DNA of 44,263 nucleotides from an uncultured Muribaculaceae bacterium (GCA_910584125.1 CAJTXU010000024.1:1-44263); one strand, 5' to 3'. Numbered from the stretch's first letter, positions 1 through 8,617 are shown. Notes: a model not told the origin generated them from the sequence alone. Made by a program: numbers and translations.

Positions 1-50
1 GCGATGATTGTCTGAAGACCTGTGAGGTCAAGATACTTTTTCTGTGCCAT
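1..50 (-). CDS. Start of a phage tail-type protein (runs off the left edge)
   Basis: Reading leftwards from an ATG at 48-50 the protein begins MAQKKYLDLTGLQTII and leaves the window after 16 codons. The opening KKYLDLTGL is a common start of collar or fibre-associated proteins in Bacteroidota phages, and the position directly downstream of the tail fibre gene on the same strand fits. The 92-base gap to the fibre gene is AT-rich with no terminator, so it is probably in the same transcript. Too little is visible to name a function. Confidence 0.5.
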   Translation of the reverse strand, partial: MAQKKYLDLTGLQTII

Positions 51-142
51 AATGTAAGCAATAAGAATTTGTGTTGATGTTTAAGATTTTGTTGATGCTT
101 TTTAGATTTTTATTAATCTTATGTCTCTGTTTCAGTGTCGGT

Positions 143-2152
143 TCACTCCAGCAGCTTTTCTATCTCCTCGTCGCTTATCCGGGCCGGTTCTCCTTCCGCG
201 CCAAGTGTTGTCCCGTCGAAAGCATAAAGCCTGTTCCCGAGCCTGTACAGTCGGTCGCGACGCGCCAGTATCGCCCCGTCCGTCATATTCTCGTTGTAGT
301 CGTCAAGCCTCCCGGTCGACCTCTGTCCCTTCTCTTTGAAGTGACCGGCCTCGCTGTGATACGCTATCGACCCGTCTGTCAGCCACGCCCACGCCGCGTC
401 CTCCTCGTTGACCACTATCGCCTCAAATGGCAGTATCCCCGTCTCTGCCCGTAGCCGCGTTCTTCCCGCGGCCGCGTCTTCCGCCGTCTTGGCTATGGCT
501 GCCTTGTTGTTCTCTATGCGCTTCTCCAGACCCTCCGTCGTCTCGGTGATGCGCTCGTCGCAGGCGGCGATCATGTTCCGTAGGGTCAGGTTCTCTTCTT
601 CCTGTCCGTTCTGGTTTCTCCTGATCGTCCGCTCAAGTTCATCGCTCTTCTGACTCAGGGCTTCCAGACTCTTCGCCGTCTCGCCATTGTCGGCCTTGGC
701 CGCAAGCTCCGACGCTATGCCCTGCAATATCCCGTCGAGCGTCTCCCGGTCATCGATGCCCTCTAAGAAGGTCACGATCTCGTTGAACTTGTCTATCGTC
801 CCGTTGCTGTCTGACGTCACCAGCCTCTCCAGAGCCCCCAGACGTGTCGACAGCGGTGCCGAGGCATTCCGTATCTCGGCCCTGATGGCCTCCAGCCGTG
901 CTGGTGTCAGTAGCCCGGCCTTCCCCTCGGTCATCCCCGGGATGCCGATGCCCTTTTTCGCCCCGCTCGGCAGCGTCAGCCATATTGTTCCGTGGTCATC
1001 ATAGGTCTCGAATGTCCCGCTCCCTATCGTGTCCGCGGTCGTCTGCGATATCTCGGCCCTCAGTGCCGCCAGTCGCGTAGGCGTCATCAGCCCTGCCTTC
1101 CCGTCGGTCATCCCCGGTATCGCCGCGCTCGCACGCGTCCCGTCAGAGCGTGTCAGGCTCAGCGTGCCGTAGGTCTCGCTCGCCGCGAAGGTCAACGCTT
1201 CGCTGCCACGCGACACCCCTGCCGCCGCCGACTGCTCTATCAGTCCGATGATCTGGCGGTGGCGCGTGGGGGAGTACAGACCCGCCGTCTCCCCGTCCAT
1301 CGCCGTCAGCAGAGCCGCGATGCTCCGCCGCCCTCCCTGCGTCGTGCTCCATACACGCGCGAATGTGTCGAGTTGTTCTATCTCTATTCCCGTCAGGCTC
1401 TCCGCGCTCGCCTCCTGTATCTCGGCCCTTATCGCCGCCAGGCGGTTGGGGGTCAGAAACCCGGCTTTGCTTTCTGTCATTCCCGGTATCCCGACGCCCT
1501 TCCTGTTCCCGCTCGGCAGCGTCAGCCATATCGTCCCGTGGTCGTCGAACGCCTCGTAGCTCACGCCAAGGAGGGCATCGGTCGCCGTCTGGGTAATCTC
1601 GCTCCTTATCGCCGCCAGCCGCGTAGGCGTCATCAGCCCTGCCTTCCCCTCCGTCATCCCGGGTATACCTACGCTTGCTCCCACGCTCCCGTCAGAGCGT
1701 GTCAGGCTCAGCGTGCCATAGGTCTCTTCGCTCGCGAATGAGACTCCTGTCAGCAGACGCCCCTCCAGTCCTCTCACGTCGTCGCGGAGTTCTCCGACCT
1801 CCCTCTCTATCTTGTCCGGATATAGGACGAACTCGCCGCCGGTCTCCCCGGTCGCTGCCCAGACGGTCTTCCCGCGCTCGTCGCGGTCTGCCCTGTACAC
1901 TGCCGCCGGCAGAGTGTCCCCTACAAGAGCATACCAGCCCGGTCGTGGCTCCGGATATGCCCCTCTGAGTGACTCCGCCGTCGCATACAGTCCCTTCAGC
2001 GGCCCCTTGATGTTCGGCGCCTCGAGCCATCCCTCAACCCGCAGATTGTGACCGACCCTCGCATTCCCCTGAATGTTCGCGCTGCCCCCCGTCGTCACGT
2101 TCCGGCCTACCGAAACGTCTCCGTCAGTATGTCTGTTTGGAATTGAACTCAT
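143..2152 (-). CDS. Repeat-built tail fibre / receptor-binding protein
   Basis: 669 aa. The start chosen is MSSIPNRHTDGD, because its ATG overlaps the stop of the upstream gene as ATGA; the open frame continues 48 codons further upstream but that part lies inside the neighbour. Order: an N-terminal stretch of short VGRNV/VGHNL/VEGWL repeats like phage fibre shafts (about 10-50); a segment around GWYALVGDTLPAAVY; five repeats of about 55-60 residues, four of them centred on GIPGMTEGKAGLMTP-like motifs and the third degenerate; DKFNEIVTFLEGIDD, a motif seen in Bacteroidota tail proteins; a predicted coiled coil; and a C-terminal tip with YRLGNRLYAFDGTTL. Probable role is host-surface binding. 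The fibre assignment is inference from repeats and position; no enzymatic motif is seen. Confidence 0.7.
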   Translation of the reverse strand: MSSIPNRHTDGDVSVGRNVTTGGSANIQGNARVGHNLRVEGWLEAPNIKGPLKGLYATAESLRGAYPEPRPGWYALVGDTLPAAVYRADRDERGKTVWAATGETGGEFVLYPDKIEREVGELRDDVRGLEGRLLTGVSFASEETYGTLSLTRSDGSVGASVGIPGMTEGKAGLMTPTRLAAIRSEITQTATDALLGVSYEAFDDHGTIWLTLPSGNRKGVGIPGMTESKAGFLTPNRLAAIRAEIQEASAESLTGIEIEQLDTFARVWSTTQGGRRSIAALLTAMDGETAGLYSPTRHRQIIGLIEQSAAAGVSRGSEALTFAASETYGTLSLTRSDGTRASAAIPGMTDGKAGLMTPTRLAALRAEISQTTADTIGSGTFETYDDHGTIWLTLPSGAKKGIGIPGMTEGKAGLLTPARLEAIRAEIRNASAPLSTRLGALERLVTSDSNGTIDKFNEIVTFLEGIDDRETLDGILQGIASELAAKADNGETAKSLEALSQKSDELERTIRRNQNGQEEENLTLRNMIAACDERITETTEGLEKRIENNKAAIAKTAEDAAAGRTRLRAETGILPFEAIVVNEEDAAWAWLTDGSIAYHSEAGHFKEKGQRSTGRLDDYNENMTDGAILARRDRLYRLGNRLYAFDGTTLGAEGEPARISDEEIEKLLE
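965..1729 (-). repeat. Near-identical internal repeat in the fibre gene
   Basis: The block around 965-1180 recurs at 1511-1729 with an offset of 546-549 bases. Stretches such as GTCAGAGCGTGTCAGGCTCA and GGCGTCATCAGCCCTGCCTT occur in both copies with no or few changes. It encodes the pair of repeats with ETYGTLSLTRSDG and DDHGTIWLTLPSG. DNA-level conservation points to recent duplication or homogenisation. Confidence 0.85.
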
Positions 2153-2784
2153 TGTAGTGCTGATTTGGATAGTTCGGCGAAGGCCGACGCCTTGTCGCTT
2201 TCGCCTGATGTCGTTGATACTAATGCCGCCGCCATATAGACCACGGCCCGGTAGCAACGCGGTGATATGTCTATGCCTCCGCACTCGTCGATGCAAGGCA
2301 ACGGGATATAGGTGCCCTGCGCTACCTTCGCCTCGGTGCTTTTGCTGCTGTAGAATTCGAGTACGCGCCCTTCGGGCCGTATGGCTATCGCACAGACGGG
2401 CTTCTGTGCAGTGCCCCTGATTCCCGCGAACCGGCTGCTCTGTTTCTCATAATCGGGGTCGTCAGTGGATATTGCCGTATACACTGCCCTTTCCCAATCA
2501 CTCATACGGAATACTATCAAACGCAGGAAGTCGTCGGGCAGTAATACCCATCCGCTGTTCTTGTCTGCCCAATATAGCTCGTCGCCGAAGTAGTGGCCTG
2601 ATTCAAGCATGTACGTAGGTGCCGCTGTATGCACGCGGCGCACGGCTTCCGGAATCTTGGAGCGTACAATCTCGTCCAGACTGAGTGTGTCGATATCTCC
2701 GTCGGTCAATAATTGATCGCTCGTGTTGTTCTGATCCATGGCTATGCGCACGTCGCGCATTACCTCCGCGATTTGATATATCAT
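2149..2784 (-). CDS. Putative head-tail adaptor / neck protein
   Basis: 211 aa, beginning MIYQIAEVMRDVRIAMDQN. Residues after the helical N-terminus include LLPDDFLRLIVFRMSDWERAV, a pattern I associate with short neck proteins in Bacteroidota phages, followed by a beta-rich half and a helical C-terminus. It sits between capsid and fibre genes, where adaptor or tail-tube proteins are expected. Its stop overlaps the fibre start by four bases, and 12 bases separate its start from the next gene upstream, so translation is probably coupled. No catalytic motif. The name rests on position and general look. Confidence 0.45.
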   Translation of the reverse strand: MIYQIAEVMRDVRIAMDQNNTSDQLLTDGDIDTLSLDEIVRSKIPEAVRRVHTAAPTYMLESGHYFGDELYWADKNSGWVLLPDDFLRLIVFRMSDWERAVYTAISTDDPDYEKQSSRFAGIRGTAQKPVCAIAIRPEGRVLEFYSSKSTEAKVAQGTYIPLPCIDECGGIDISPRCYRAVVYMAAALVSTTSGESDKASAFAELSKSALQ

Positions 2785-2796
2785 AACCGATGTGGA

Positions 2797-3348
2797 TTAA
2801 AGTCCGACAAACACTATTCCATTTTCACGGCCAAACTCCTGAGCCTTCTCTTTGCTGCGGCTCCTGCTCGTGGGTATGCCGAAGTTGTCCCGCAGATAGT
2901 TCTGGGCATCGGTCAGACAACTGACTTCGATAGCTTCCGGTGCTTCTCCTTCGGCGTCCTCCGCGGTCTGCTCTATGAAGTTGTCGATGTCGGCCCCGCC
3001 GCTCATGGCCGCGACTTCCCGGGCCTGTGGTTCTGCTGTCTCGGGAAGTCTGGTAGGCTCCGGAGCCTCGGCCGGGGGCGCGGGTGTTGGCGCGGCTCTC
3101 GGCTCACGACGTTGCACGCGGTCTGGCTTGCCGCTCTTGCGGAGAAACTTGATGCGCCCGCTCTTGAAATACGAGCTGTTCTCTATGATTCGCTGCTGCA
3201 CCGGGTCGCCTGTGGAATACTCGGCCGGCGTTACACCATACGAAGTCATTGTGCCTCCCGAGAAATGAACGATGGCGCGCGCACGACCCACAGGTATTTC
3301 ACACTGCCAGTCCATGTAGCCTTCTACACCGTATGTCCTGATTTCCAT
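2797..3348 (-). CDS. Conserved phage protein of unknown function
   Basis: 183 aa. The first ~75 residues are folded-looking (WQCEIPVGRARAIVHFSGG; YGVTPAEYSTGDPVQQRI), the middle is a Pro/Ala/Glu-rich linker (about 85-135), and the C-terminus has NYLRDNFGIPTSRSRSKEKA, resembling small DNA-binding-like tails of phage proteins. It is the first gene after the capsid gene and separated from it by a hairpin. Possibly a head-completion protein; function not recognisable. Confidence 0.5.
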   Translation of the reverse strand: MEIRTYGVEGYMDWQCEIPVGRARAIVHFSGGTMTSYGVTPAEYSTGDPVQQRIIENSSYFKSGRIKFLRKSGKPDRVQRREPRAAPTPAPPAEAPEPTRLPETAEPQAREVAAMSGGADIDNFIEQTAEDAEGEAPEAIEVSCLTDAQNYLRDNFGIPTSRSRSKEKAQEFGRENGIVFVGL

Positions 3349-3380
3349 TGTCTTGTTAATGTTGTTGAAGATTAATTAGA

Positions 3381-3419
3381 GGCGATTGGCGCAGCCTCGC
3401 ATTGGCTTTGCCAATCGCC
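3381..3419 (-). terminator. Hairpin between the capsid gene and the next gene
   Basis: A perfect 10-base stem, GGCGATTGGC at 3381-3390 paired with GCCAATCGCC at 3410-3419, lies just downstream of the capsid stop. The following bases in the direction of transcription (TCTAATTAATCTT) are only weakly T-rich, so it may be a partial terminator that keeps capsid mRNA high relative to tail genes, or an RNA-processing site. Confidence 0.5.
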
Positions 3420-3434
3420 CCGCTTGTCAGTCAT

Positions 3435-4997
3435 TTACACGGTCATTACCAGCTCGCCGGCATACTCGCTCCAGCTTGCCGTGGTCTTGGCCGAGTCCCC
3501 GCTGCCGGTGGTGGTCACCTTCGCCTGCCACATCTGGCCGTTCTGGGCGGCGGCGTTGATGCCGGGACAGTCTGCTGTGAGAAGGTAGATCTGACCGTCG
3601 ATGAGGTCGTCACCGGTTGGCGCGGTCGCCTGGTCCCATATCGTGTAGCGGGTGCTTCCAGCGTTCGAGGTGTCCCCCTCTCCGTCGATCCAGATATGAC
3701 ATGCTCCTTTCAGCGCCAGGCCGTCCCAGACAACCATGCCTTTGCGCGTTGCCTCTTCCCCCTCTACGCGGTCGTTGAACTCGTGCTGTGTCGAGTAGGT
3801 GTAGTGAACCAGACGGTCCTCGCCAAGAAGGGCCCCGGAATTGCTCCAGCCCAGCACGTCGAGCGTCGGCTCGCGCTTGATGTCGATGTCCCCGAACACC
3901 GTATGGATGCGCGTCACGCTCCAGCCGATCGGGTTCTGCGTCGCGATGATCTGGATTTCAGGATGCTTCGAGAAGTCGATGCACTGTATCTCTTCCAGAA
4001 GGTTCTTGCCTGCCAGCAGGATTGCTGATTTGGGAACGTCCTCGCCGGTGTAGAAGAGCTTCGCCAGCGCTATGAGTTTCTCGATGGTCCACTTGCCGGT
4101 GTGCTGAAGCTCGCGCTTGAACTGCCAGCGGATGCCCTCGGTGCAGTATACCATCTGGTCACCGAGCTTGGGAACGCTGACGGGGAACTTCCCCTTGCGC
4201 CCGGCCCACAGCGTGCGGTTGCCGGCGCGCTTGAAGTTCAGGATCGCCTGCTCTGCGATGATGGCCTGCGAGAAGGGGATGTGCTTCTTCTGGGCCTCGA
4301 AGTAGTCAGATACTACCTGGTTCATGCCCCGCTTCTGGAGATAGACGGTTGTTGGCTGCGGAACGATGAGGTCGGGATCCACTTCCTTCTGGGTCTCGTA
4401 AAGGGCGTTGGCCAGGAGCTTGACCTTAGTGTTGGCCGGGATTGCAGGTGTGGTGCAGAATGTGTCCGAAGATGTGCTCTTGGGGCCGTTGACCGCGCGG
4501 ACCACGGGATTCTGCGTGGTCGTGTCGCGCCCCGTGACGAATACCATCAGGTCTTTGCCGGGGGTCTTGGTTTTGCCGTCGGCTTCGTATCCGTCTACGC
4601 CCTTGAGAAGAAGGGTGTGATAGTTGCGGGGGATTGCCTGGTCTTTGGCGGCCAGGGGGAGCACGAAGTATGCGCCGGTGCCTTCTGCTACGGCCGTGGT
4701 GACGGTGAGTGTCGAGCGCTGCTCGTCGATCATGAAGTGCTCTACTTCGGGAGTGTTCACCTTGACCTTCTTCGATTTGAGCATAAGCGACATCAGCGCG
4801 GTGTCCTCACTTCTGAATCGGAAGATCTGGTCGTCGATGTCCGTCTCTATCAGATTGCCGGGGGCGATGCCCCCGGTCGCGGATGCTACGCCGCTGACTG
4901 TCGTAGGATTGCCGGCCAGCTGTGAGGCTACGCCTGCGCTGCCGGGCTGAGGGGTGGGCGCATTGCCGCTGCCCACTGTTACGGTTTCTGTTGCCAT
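3435..4997 (-). CDS. Major capsid protein (probable)
   Basis: 520 aa, start MATETVTVGSGNAPTPQ. The N-terminal ~50 residues are a flexible Gly/Pro/Ala/Thr arm ending in TGGIAPGNLIETDID. The body contains a hydrophobic, mixed alpha/beta region with RMNQ-type and KHIPFSQ segments, AGRKGKF, and a C-terminal domain with GDDLIDGQIYLL. Size, a position after a scaffold-like gene and before neck/tail genes, and the lack of enzymatic motifs point to the main capsid subunit; the fold (HK97-like) is inference. The N-terminal arm is duplicated as a separate small gene directly upstream. Leader before the ATG is A/T-rich without a Shine-Dalgarno, usual for Bacteroidota. Confidence 0.75.
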   Translation of the reverse strand: MATETVTVGSGNAPTPQPGSAGVASQLAGNPTTVSGVASATGGIAPGNLIETDIDDQIFRFRSEDTALMSLMLKSKKVKVNTPEVEHFMIDEQRSTLTVTTAVAEGTGAYFVLPLAAKDQAIPRNYHTLLLKGVDGYEADGKTKTPGKDLMVFVTGRDTTTQNPVVRAVNGPKSTSSDTFCTTPAIPANTKVKLLANALYETQKEVDPDLIVPQPTTVYLQKRGMNQVVSDYFEAQKKHIPFSQAIIAEQAILNFKRAGNRTLWAGRKGKFPVSVPKLGDQMVYCTEGIRWQFKRELQHTGKWTIEKLIALAKLFYTGEDVPKSAILLAGKNLLEEIQCIDFSKHPEIQIIATQNPIGWSVTRIHTVFGDIDIKREPTLDVLGWSNSGALLGEDRLVHYTYSTQHEFNDRVEGEEATRKGMVVWDGLALKGACHIWIDGEGDTSNAGSTRYTIWDQATAPTGDDLIDGQIYLLTADCPGINAAAQNGQMWQAKVTTTGSGDSAKTTASWSEYAGELVMTV

Positions 4998-5016
4998 ATG
5001 AAATTATAATTTTATG

Positions 5017-5184
5017 TTACTTGTCTGTTTCTACCAGACTTCCGGGTCCTGTGCCGCCGGTTGCCGCCGCTACGGCGCTTATGGTTGTGGCCCCTCCTGG
5101 TATCTGCGTTTTGAGGCCGACACTTCCGGGCGTTACCGTACCCTTCGGTCGTGAAGGAAATTTGATCTGTTCTTTCGCTGCCAT
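5017..5184 (-). CDS. 55-aa stand-alone paralogue of the capsid N-terminal arm
   Basis: Small ORF starting MAAKEQIKFPSRPKG and ending in SLVETDK. Residues 18-54 align with capsid residues ~14-51: PGSVG against PGSAG, TTISAVAAATGG against TTVSGVASATGG, and PGSLVETD against PGNLIETD; I count 22 identities in 40 aligned positions. It lies between scaffold and capsid genes with its start 3 bases after the scaffold stop, and has a GGAGG about 8 bases before the ATG inside the scaffold C-terminus, so it is likely translated. It may occupy the same binding site as the capsid arm (assembly regulator, minor capsid or cement peptide). That role is inference. Confidence 0.75.
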   Translation of the reverse strand: MAAKEQIKFPSRPKGTVTPGSVGLKTQIPGGATTISAVAAATGGTGPGSLVETDK

Positions 5185-5187
5185 GTC

Positions 5188-5925
5188 TTATGCCTCCGCC
5201 GCTAAGTCGAAGATGCTCTCTCGGCTCCGCCGGCGCGCCGGCGCGTTGTTGCTCCCACCCAGCATCGGCACCCCGTCCGACGTTTTGGGCTTACGCAGCT
5301 TCTCCTCGATTCTTGCATTCCTTCCTTCCACGGCCCCCTCTTCGCGCGCGCTCGCCATGTCGGCATCGTGGTTCAGAGCCTTGAGGGCCATATCCAGAGA
5401 TTCACGCGTGAATTTGCCGACAATCGCGTCATTGGCTATCCCCATCAGCAGGTCCACGGCCCGGTCTATCTGCTCGTCGCTCAGTCCTGACTCTTCCTGA
5501 GCCTGTCGTAGCATCTCAAGTGAGGCCTCGAGGTTGGTGTTGTACTCTTTCTCCAGGTCGTTCGCCTTCGTCAGTCGTTTTACGTGCTCTTCCTGCGCTT
5601 TGGCAAGCTCCTCCTTGTACTTCGGATTCTCGAAGATGTCCGTGATGCCGTCCATCCCCAGCTGCTCAACCATCGCCACCCACGGGTTCGTCCCGTTTGC
5701 CATGTCGGTGATGAATCTCGCCGAGTGCGGATACTGCGCGAACATGTCCGTCAGCTTGTTCTCGGCATCGGTTTTCTCTTTCAACGTGTTCTCATATTCA
5801 TCATAATCATCATTGATTTGCCCGAACAGTGCCTCATCGTCGGCATACTCCCTGTCCGGGTATTTCTTTTTAAGTCGATCCCCTACGAGGTCGCGCTTGC
5901 TTTTAACTTCCTGAGGTCCAGCCAT
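5188..5925 (-). CDS. Putative scaffold protein
   Basis: 245 aa, highly charged, almost wholly helical (EYENTLKEKTDAENKL; LAKAQEEHVKRLTKANDLEKEY), with a basic C-terminus (ARRRSRESIFDLAAEA). Acidic coiled-coil body plus a basic C-terminal tail directly upstream of the capsid gene is the usual layout of a scaffold that guides procapsid assembly. No protease motif is visible. It begins a minus-strand run that goes through the capsid arm paralogue, capsid, neck and tail genes. Confidence 0.65.
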   Translation of the reverse strand: MAGPQEVKSKRDLVGDRLKKKYPDREYADDEALFGQINDDYDEYENTLKEKTDAENKLTDMFAQYPHSARFITDMANGTNPWVAMVEQLGMDGITDIFENPKYKEELAKAQEEHVKRLTKANDLEKEYNTNLEASLEMLRQAQEESGLSDEQIDRAVDLLMGIANDAIVGKFTRESLDMALKALNHDADMASAREEGAVEGRNARIEEKLRKPKTSDGVPMLGGSNNAPARRRSRESIFDLAAEA

Positions 5926-5962
5926 AATTTTATGTGATCAAATGTGATGTCTGTTTTTATGG

Positions 5963-5970
5963 CAAAGATA
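5963..5970 (-). promoter_or_regulatory. -7 element for the scaffold-capsid transcript
   Basis: On the minus strand TATCTTTG matches the Bacteroidota -7 consensus TAnnTTTG, 38 bases before the scaffold ATG. I see no good TTTG -33 box at the right distance. It faces the terminase promoter at 6014-6045, so capsid and packaging genes diverge from this 90-base region. Confidence 0.5.
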
Positions 5971-6013
5971 GGCACTCCGCTCCATTCCCCCCTTTTATCT
6001 TCCGTTTTTGCGC

Positions 6014-6045
6014 TTTGCGCTATCCTCTCTTTTTTGCTATATTTG
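6014..6045 (+). promoter_or_regulatory. Bacteroidota-type promoter for the terminase pair
   Basis: TTTG at 6014-6017, a 20-base spacer, then TATATTTG at 6038-6045: a close match to the TTTG/TAnnTTTG consensus. The ATG of the 143-aa gene at 6073 follows after 27 bases, which supports that start over more upstream ATGs at 5944 and later, which lie at or before the promoter. Confidence 0.75.
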
Positions 6046-6072
6046 CACACGTTTACCAACCTCTCGTCTTCC

Positions 6073-6504
6073 ATGAAACCTTTCGGATCCATCCTCGAGT
6101 TCACCGCCGAGCGCAACGCCGACATCATGCGCGCTTTTCGCCACCAGCTCCGCCTCGCCGCCGCAGCCCCGGGCCCAATCTCCATGTTCGCCATCTGCGA
6201 CGCTCTCGTCGGGATGCCCGCCGCCCGGTTCTGGGTCTCCGACGAGCGGGCAGCCGCCGTCGTATCCGCCATGGTCGCCGGCCGTGACCTCCCCGCAAAC
6301 ATGCGCCCCACCAAGGTCGCCATGTTCTCCGAGATATGCCGCCGCGTCGTCGCCCTCCGCCCCCAACGCCCCGGCCTCTCACTCTCCGCAGTCGTCTCGG
6401 AGGTGATTCACTCTCCGGCCCCCTGCTTCTATATGCTCCCCCGCTCCGCCATGGATATTATTTACAAAATCAAGAATGGCTACTACGATCAATCCTTCAG
6501 ATAG
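6073..6504 (+). CDS. Small protein upstream of terminase (possible small terminase subunit)
   Basis: 143 aa, MKPFGSILEFTAERNADIMRAFR. Helical throughout; contains MFAICDALVGMPAARFWVSDERA and ends CFYMLPRSAMDIIYKIKNG. Small helical proteins with this FYxxPxSA ending occur in Bacteroidota mobile elements. The gene overlaps the terminase start by 29 bases and shares its promoter, which fits a DNA-recognising small terminase subunit. The start was chosen from the promoter position. Function is inferred from context only. Confidence 0.5.
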   Translation: MKPFGSILEFTAERNADIMRAFRHQLRLAAAAPGPISMFAICDALVGMPAARFWVSDERAAAVVSAMVAGRDLPANMRPTKVAMFSEICRRVVALRPQRPGLSLSAVVSEVIHSPAPCFYMLPRSAMDIIYKIKNGYYDQSFR

Positions 6505-8617
6505 CGTCCGGACGTCTGTTTCTGAGGTCCTGAAAGAAAACGAACGGCGCAAGGCAATTATAAATGCACCCTTCAATCCCGTCACCGGCCTGGGCTCTCT
6601 CGGGAAACGTGCCGTTTTTGAAGTCGCAGATTTTCCAATCAGGAAACAGTGGATTCCTGTCCCTATGTTGGCCGTGCCTATGGTCAGACGTCTGCGTGAG
6701 CTCGGCTCCCTCGACGAGTTCATACGCCGGGAACTCGATGTTGATCCTGACCCGCAGACTCGAACTCGGGTTGTAGACCAATTCACAAGAATACGCTGCC
6801 GCTTCGATTTCCCTTTCTGGGCCGCGGTCTTCGTCTACATCAAGAACAAGATCCTCGACGGCCCTCCCGAAGTGTTGTTTCGCCTCTCGTACCCTCAGCG
6901 CAAATTCGTTGCTGAACTTGAAAATTTCCGCCTCAGCCATAAGCCTATACGCCTCGTGCTGTTAAAGGCTCGACAGTGGGGCGGCTCTACTACCTCGCAG
7001 TTGTATATGGCCTGGTTGCAGCTCACGCAACGTTACGGCCTCAACTCTCTTATCATCGCACACCAGGGCGCCGGCTCCGATGAAATAAAGGATATGTTCG
7101 ACCGCATGATTAAGGCATATCCCCTCAACATGCTTCATCGCCTGGGTGAGCGTTATCCCGACAATGAGCCTAAGATGGTGGGCGTCGGTAAGTCCGGTTC
7201 CATTTTCCGCATACCTCAACGAAACTGCAAGGTTAAAATCGGCACGGCTGAACGTCCTGATTCGTGCCGTGGCGGTGACTATGCCTTGGTGCATTTGTCT
7301 GAGGTCGGTATCTGGAAAGAGACCGATGGCAAGAAACCGAAGGACATTGTGCGCTCTGCCTGCGGCGGTGTGCTCAATAAGCCGGGCACAATGATTGTCT
7401 ATGAATCCACAGCAAACGGCCACGGCAATTTCTTCCACAAGGAATACGTCGACGCCCGCGACAATCCCCGCACGCAATTCCGCCGCCTGTTCATTCCCTG
7501 GTACGATATTGATTGGAATGTTATTCCCTTTGAATCGGAAGAGGCGAAGGAAGAGTTTGCCCGTAACCTTTTTGAGAACCGCAACAATGCCAATGCACCT
7601 TCCGTCCGTGAAGAGCCGGGGAAATACCTGTGGTGGCTCTGGACGCTCGGCGCTACGCTCGAAGGGATTAATTGGTATGTGGTGGAACGTACAAAACATA
7701 CGGAGCATGGCTCGATGGCTGCTGAATGTCCGTCCGACGACATAGAGGCCTTTGTCAATTCGGGTGCCTCGGTGTTCGACAAATACCAAGTTGAAAAGTT
7801 TCGGCCGGCATGTAGGGCTCCGCGATACGTCGGCGACATTTACGGCGACGCACTCGACGGGGAGGATTCATTAAACAACCTCCGCTTTGTAGAGGACAAA
7901 CAGGGTGTCTTGTGGGTATGGTCCTTGCCTGACCCTCCCGACCCGTCGGAAATAATCACCGGCCGTTATCTTGCCGTTGTCGACGTGGGCGGCCGGTCTA
8001 ACAAGGCTGACTGGTCTGTGATTGTTGTCTATGACCGCATAGCGATGATGGACGGAGACAAACCGGCCGTCGTAGCTCAATGGCGCGGGCATATAGATAT
8101 TGACCTTCTGGCTTGGAAGGCGGTCCAGATTGCAAAGTATTACGACGATGCGCTGCTCGTTATCGAGTCTAACACTTTGGAGACGCACGACAAAGAGCGT
8201 CAGGTCGACGGTGATCAGTCCAAATACATACTCAATCAGATAAAGGACGTCTACGACAACCTCTACGCCCGCCGACAGTCCGAAGACGACATCCGCCAGG
8301 GCCTCCCGCGCAAATACGGATTCCATACCAACACGGCGACAAAGCCTATGATTATAACTTCGCTGATTAAGTATGTGCGTGAACATGCCTACGTTGAATC
8401 CGACGAGCGCGCTCTTGACGAGTTCCTGAATTATGAAAGAAAGCCCAACGGCTCTTATGGTGCCATTGCCGGAGAGCATGATGACCTCCTTATGACACGA
8501 GCCATTGGGCTGCATATCTGCTTCAACGAGATGCCGCTGCCTACATTCGTCGAAGGTGAGAATGAATTGTTCCGTAGGGTCGCCGGCCGTCACGCCGTCT
8601 CGGCCGCTACCATCTGA
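6476..8617 (+). CDS. terL: Terminase large subunit
   Basis: 713 aa packaging motor and headful nuclease. Walker A-like KARQWGGST at 164-172, preceded by FVAELEN and IRLVL as in terminase ATPases; Walker B-like YALVHLSEVGIW near 267-277 with the catalytic Glu in the SE position; YESTANG coupling-type motif near 310. The C-terminal RNase H-like nuclease shows VVDVGG (near 500), LVIESN and GEHDDLL (near 667) as acidic metal ligands. An N-terminal extension of about 130 residues precedes the ATPase. It runs opposite to capsid and portal genes, and its 3' end overlaps the portal 3' end by 28 bases. Confidence 0.9.
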   Translation: MATTINPSDSVRTSVSEVLKENERRKAIINAPFNPVTGLGSLGKRAVFEVADFPIRKQWIPVPMLAVPMVRRLRELGSLDEFIRRELDVDPDPQTRTRVVDQFTRIRCRFDFPFWAAVFVYIKNKILDGPPEVLFRLSYPQRKFVAELENFRLSHKPIRLVLLKARQWGGSTTSQLYMAWLQLTQRYGLNSLIIAHQGAGSDEIKDMFDRMIKAYPLNMLHRLGERYPDNEPKMVGVGKSGSIFRIPQRNCKVKIGTAERPDSCRGGDYALVHLSEVGIWKETDGKKPKDIVRSACGGVLNKPGTMIVYESTANGHGNFFHKEYVDARDNPRTQFRRLFIPWYDIDWNVIPFESEEAKEEFARNLFENRNNANAPSVREEPGKYLWWLWTLGATLEGINWYVVERTKHTEHGSMAAECPSDDIEAFVNSGASVFDKYQVEKFRPACRAPRYVGDIYGDALDGEDSLNNLRFVEDKQGVLWVWSLPDPPDPSEIITGRYLAVVDVGGRSNKADWSVIVVYDRIAMMDGDKPAVVAQWRGHIDIDLLAWKAVQIAKYYDDALLVIESNTLETHDKERQVDGDQSKYILNQIKDVYDNLYARRQSEDDIRQGLPRKYGFHTNTATKPMIITSLIKYVREHAYVESDERALDEFLNYERKPNGSYGAIAGEHDDLLMTRAIGLHICFNEMPLPTFVEGENELFRRVAGRHAVSAATI

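Noticed and set aside
143..2152. Diversity-generating retroelement target in the fibre
   Set aside because: No reverse transcriptase or template repeat in the window and no adenine-rich variable C-terminus.
4101..4925. 274-codon plus-strand ORF opposite the capsid gene
   Set aside because: Antisense shadow of a well-supported capsid gene.
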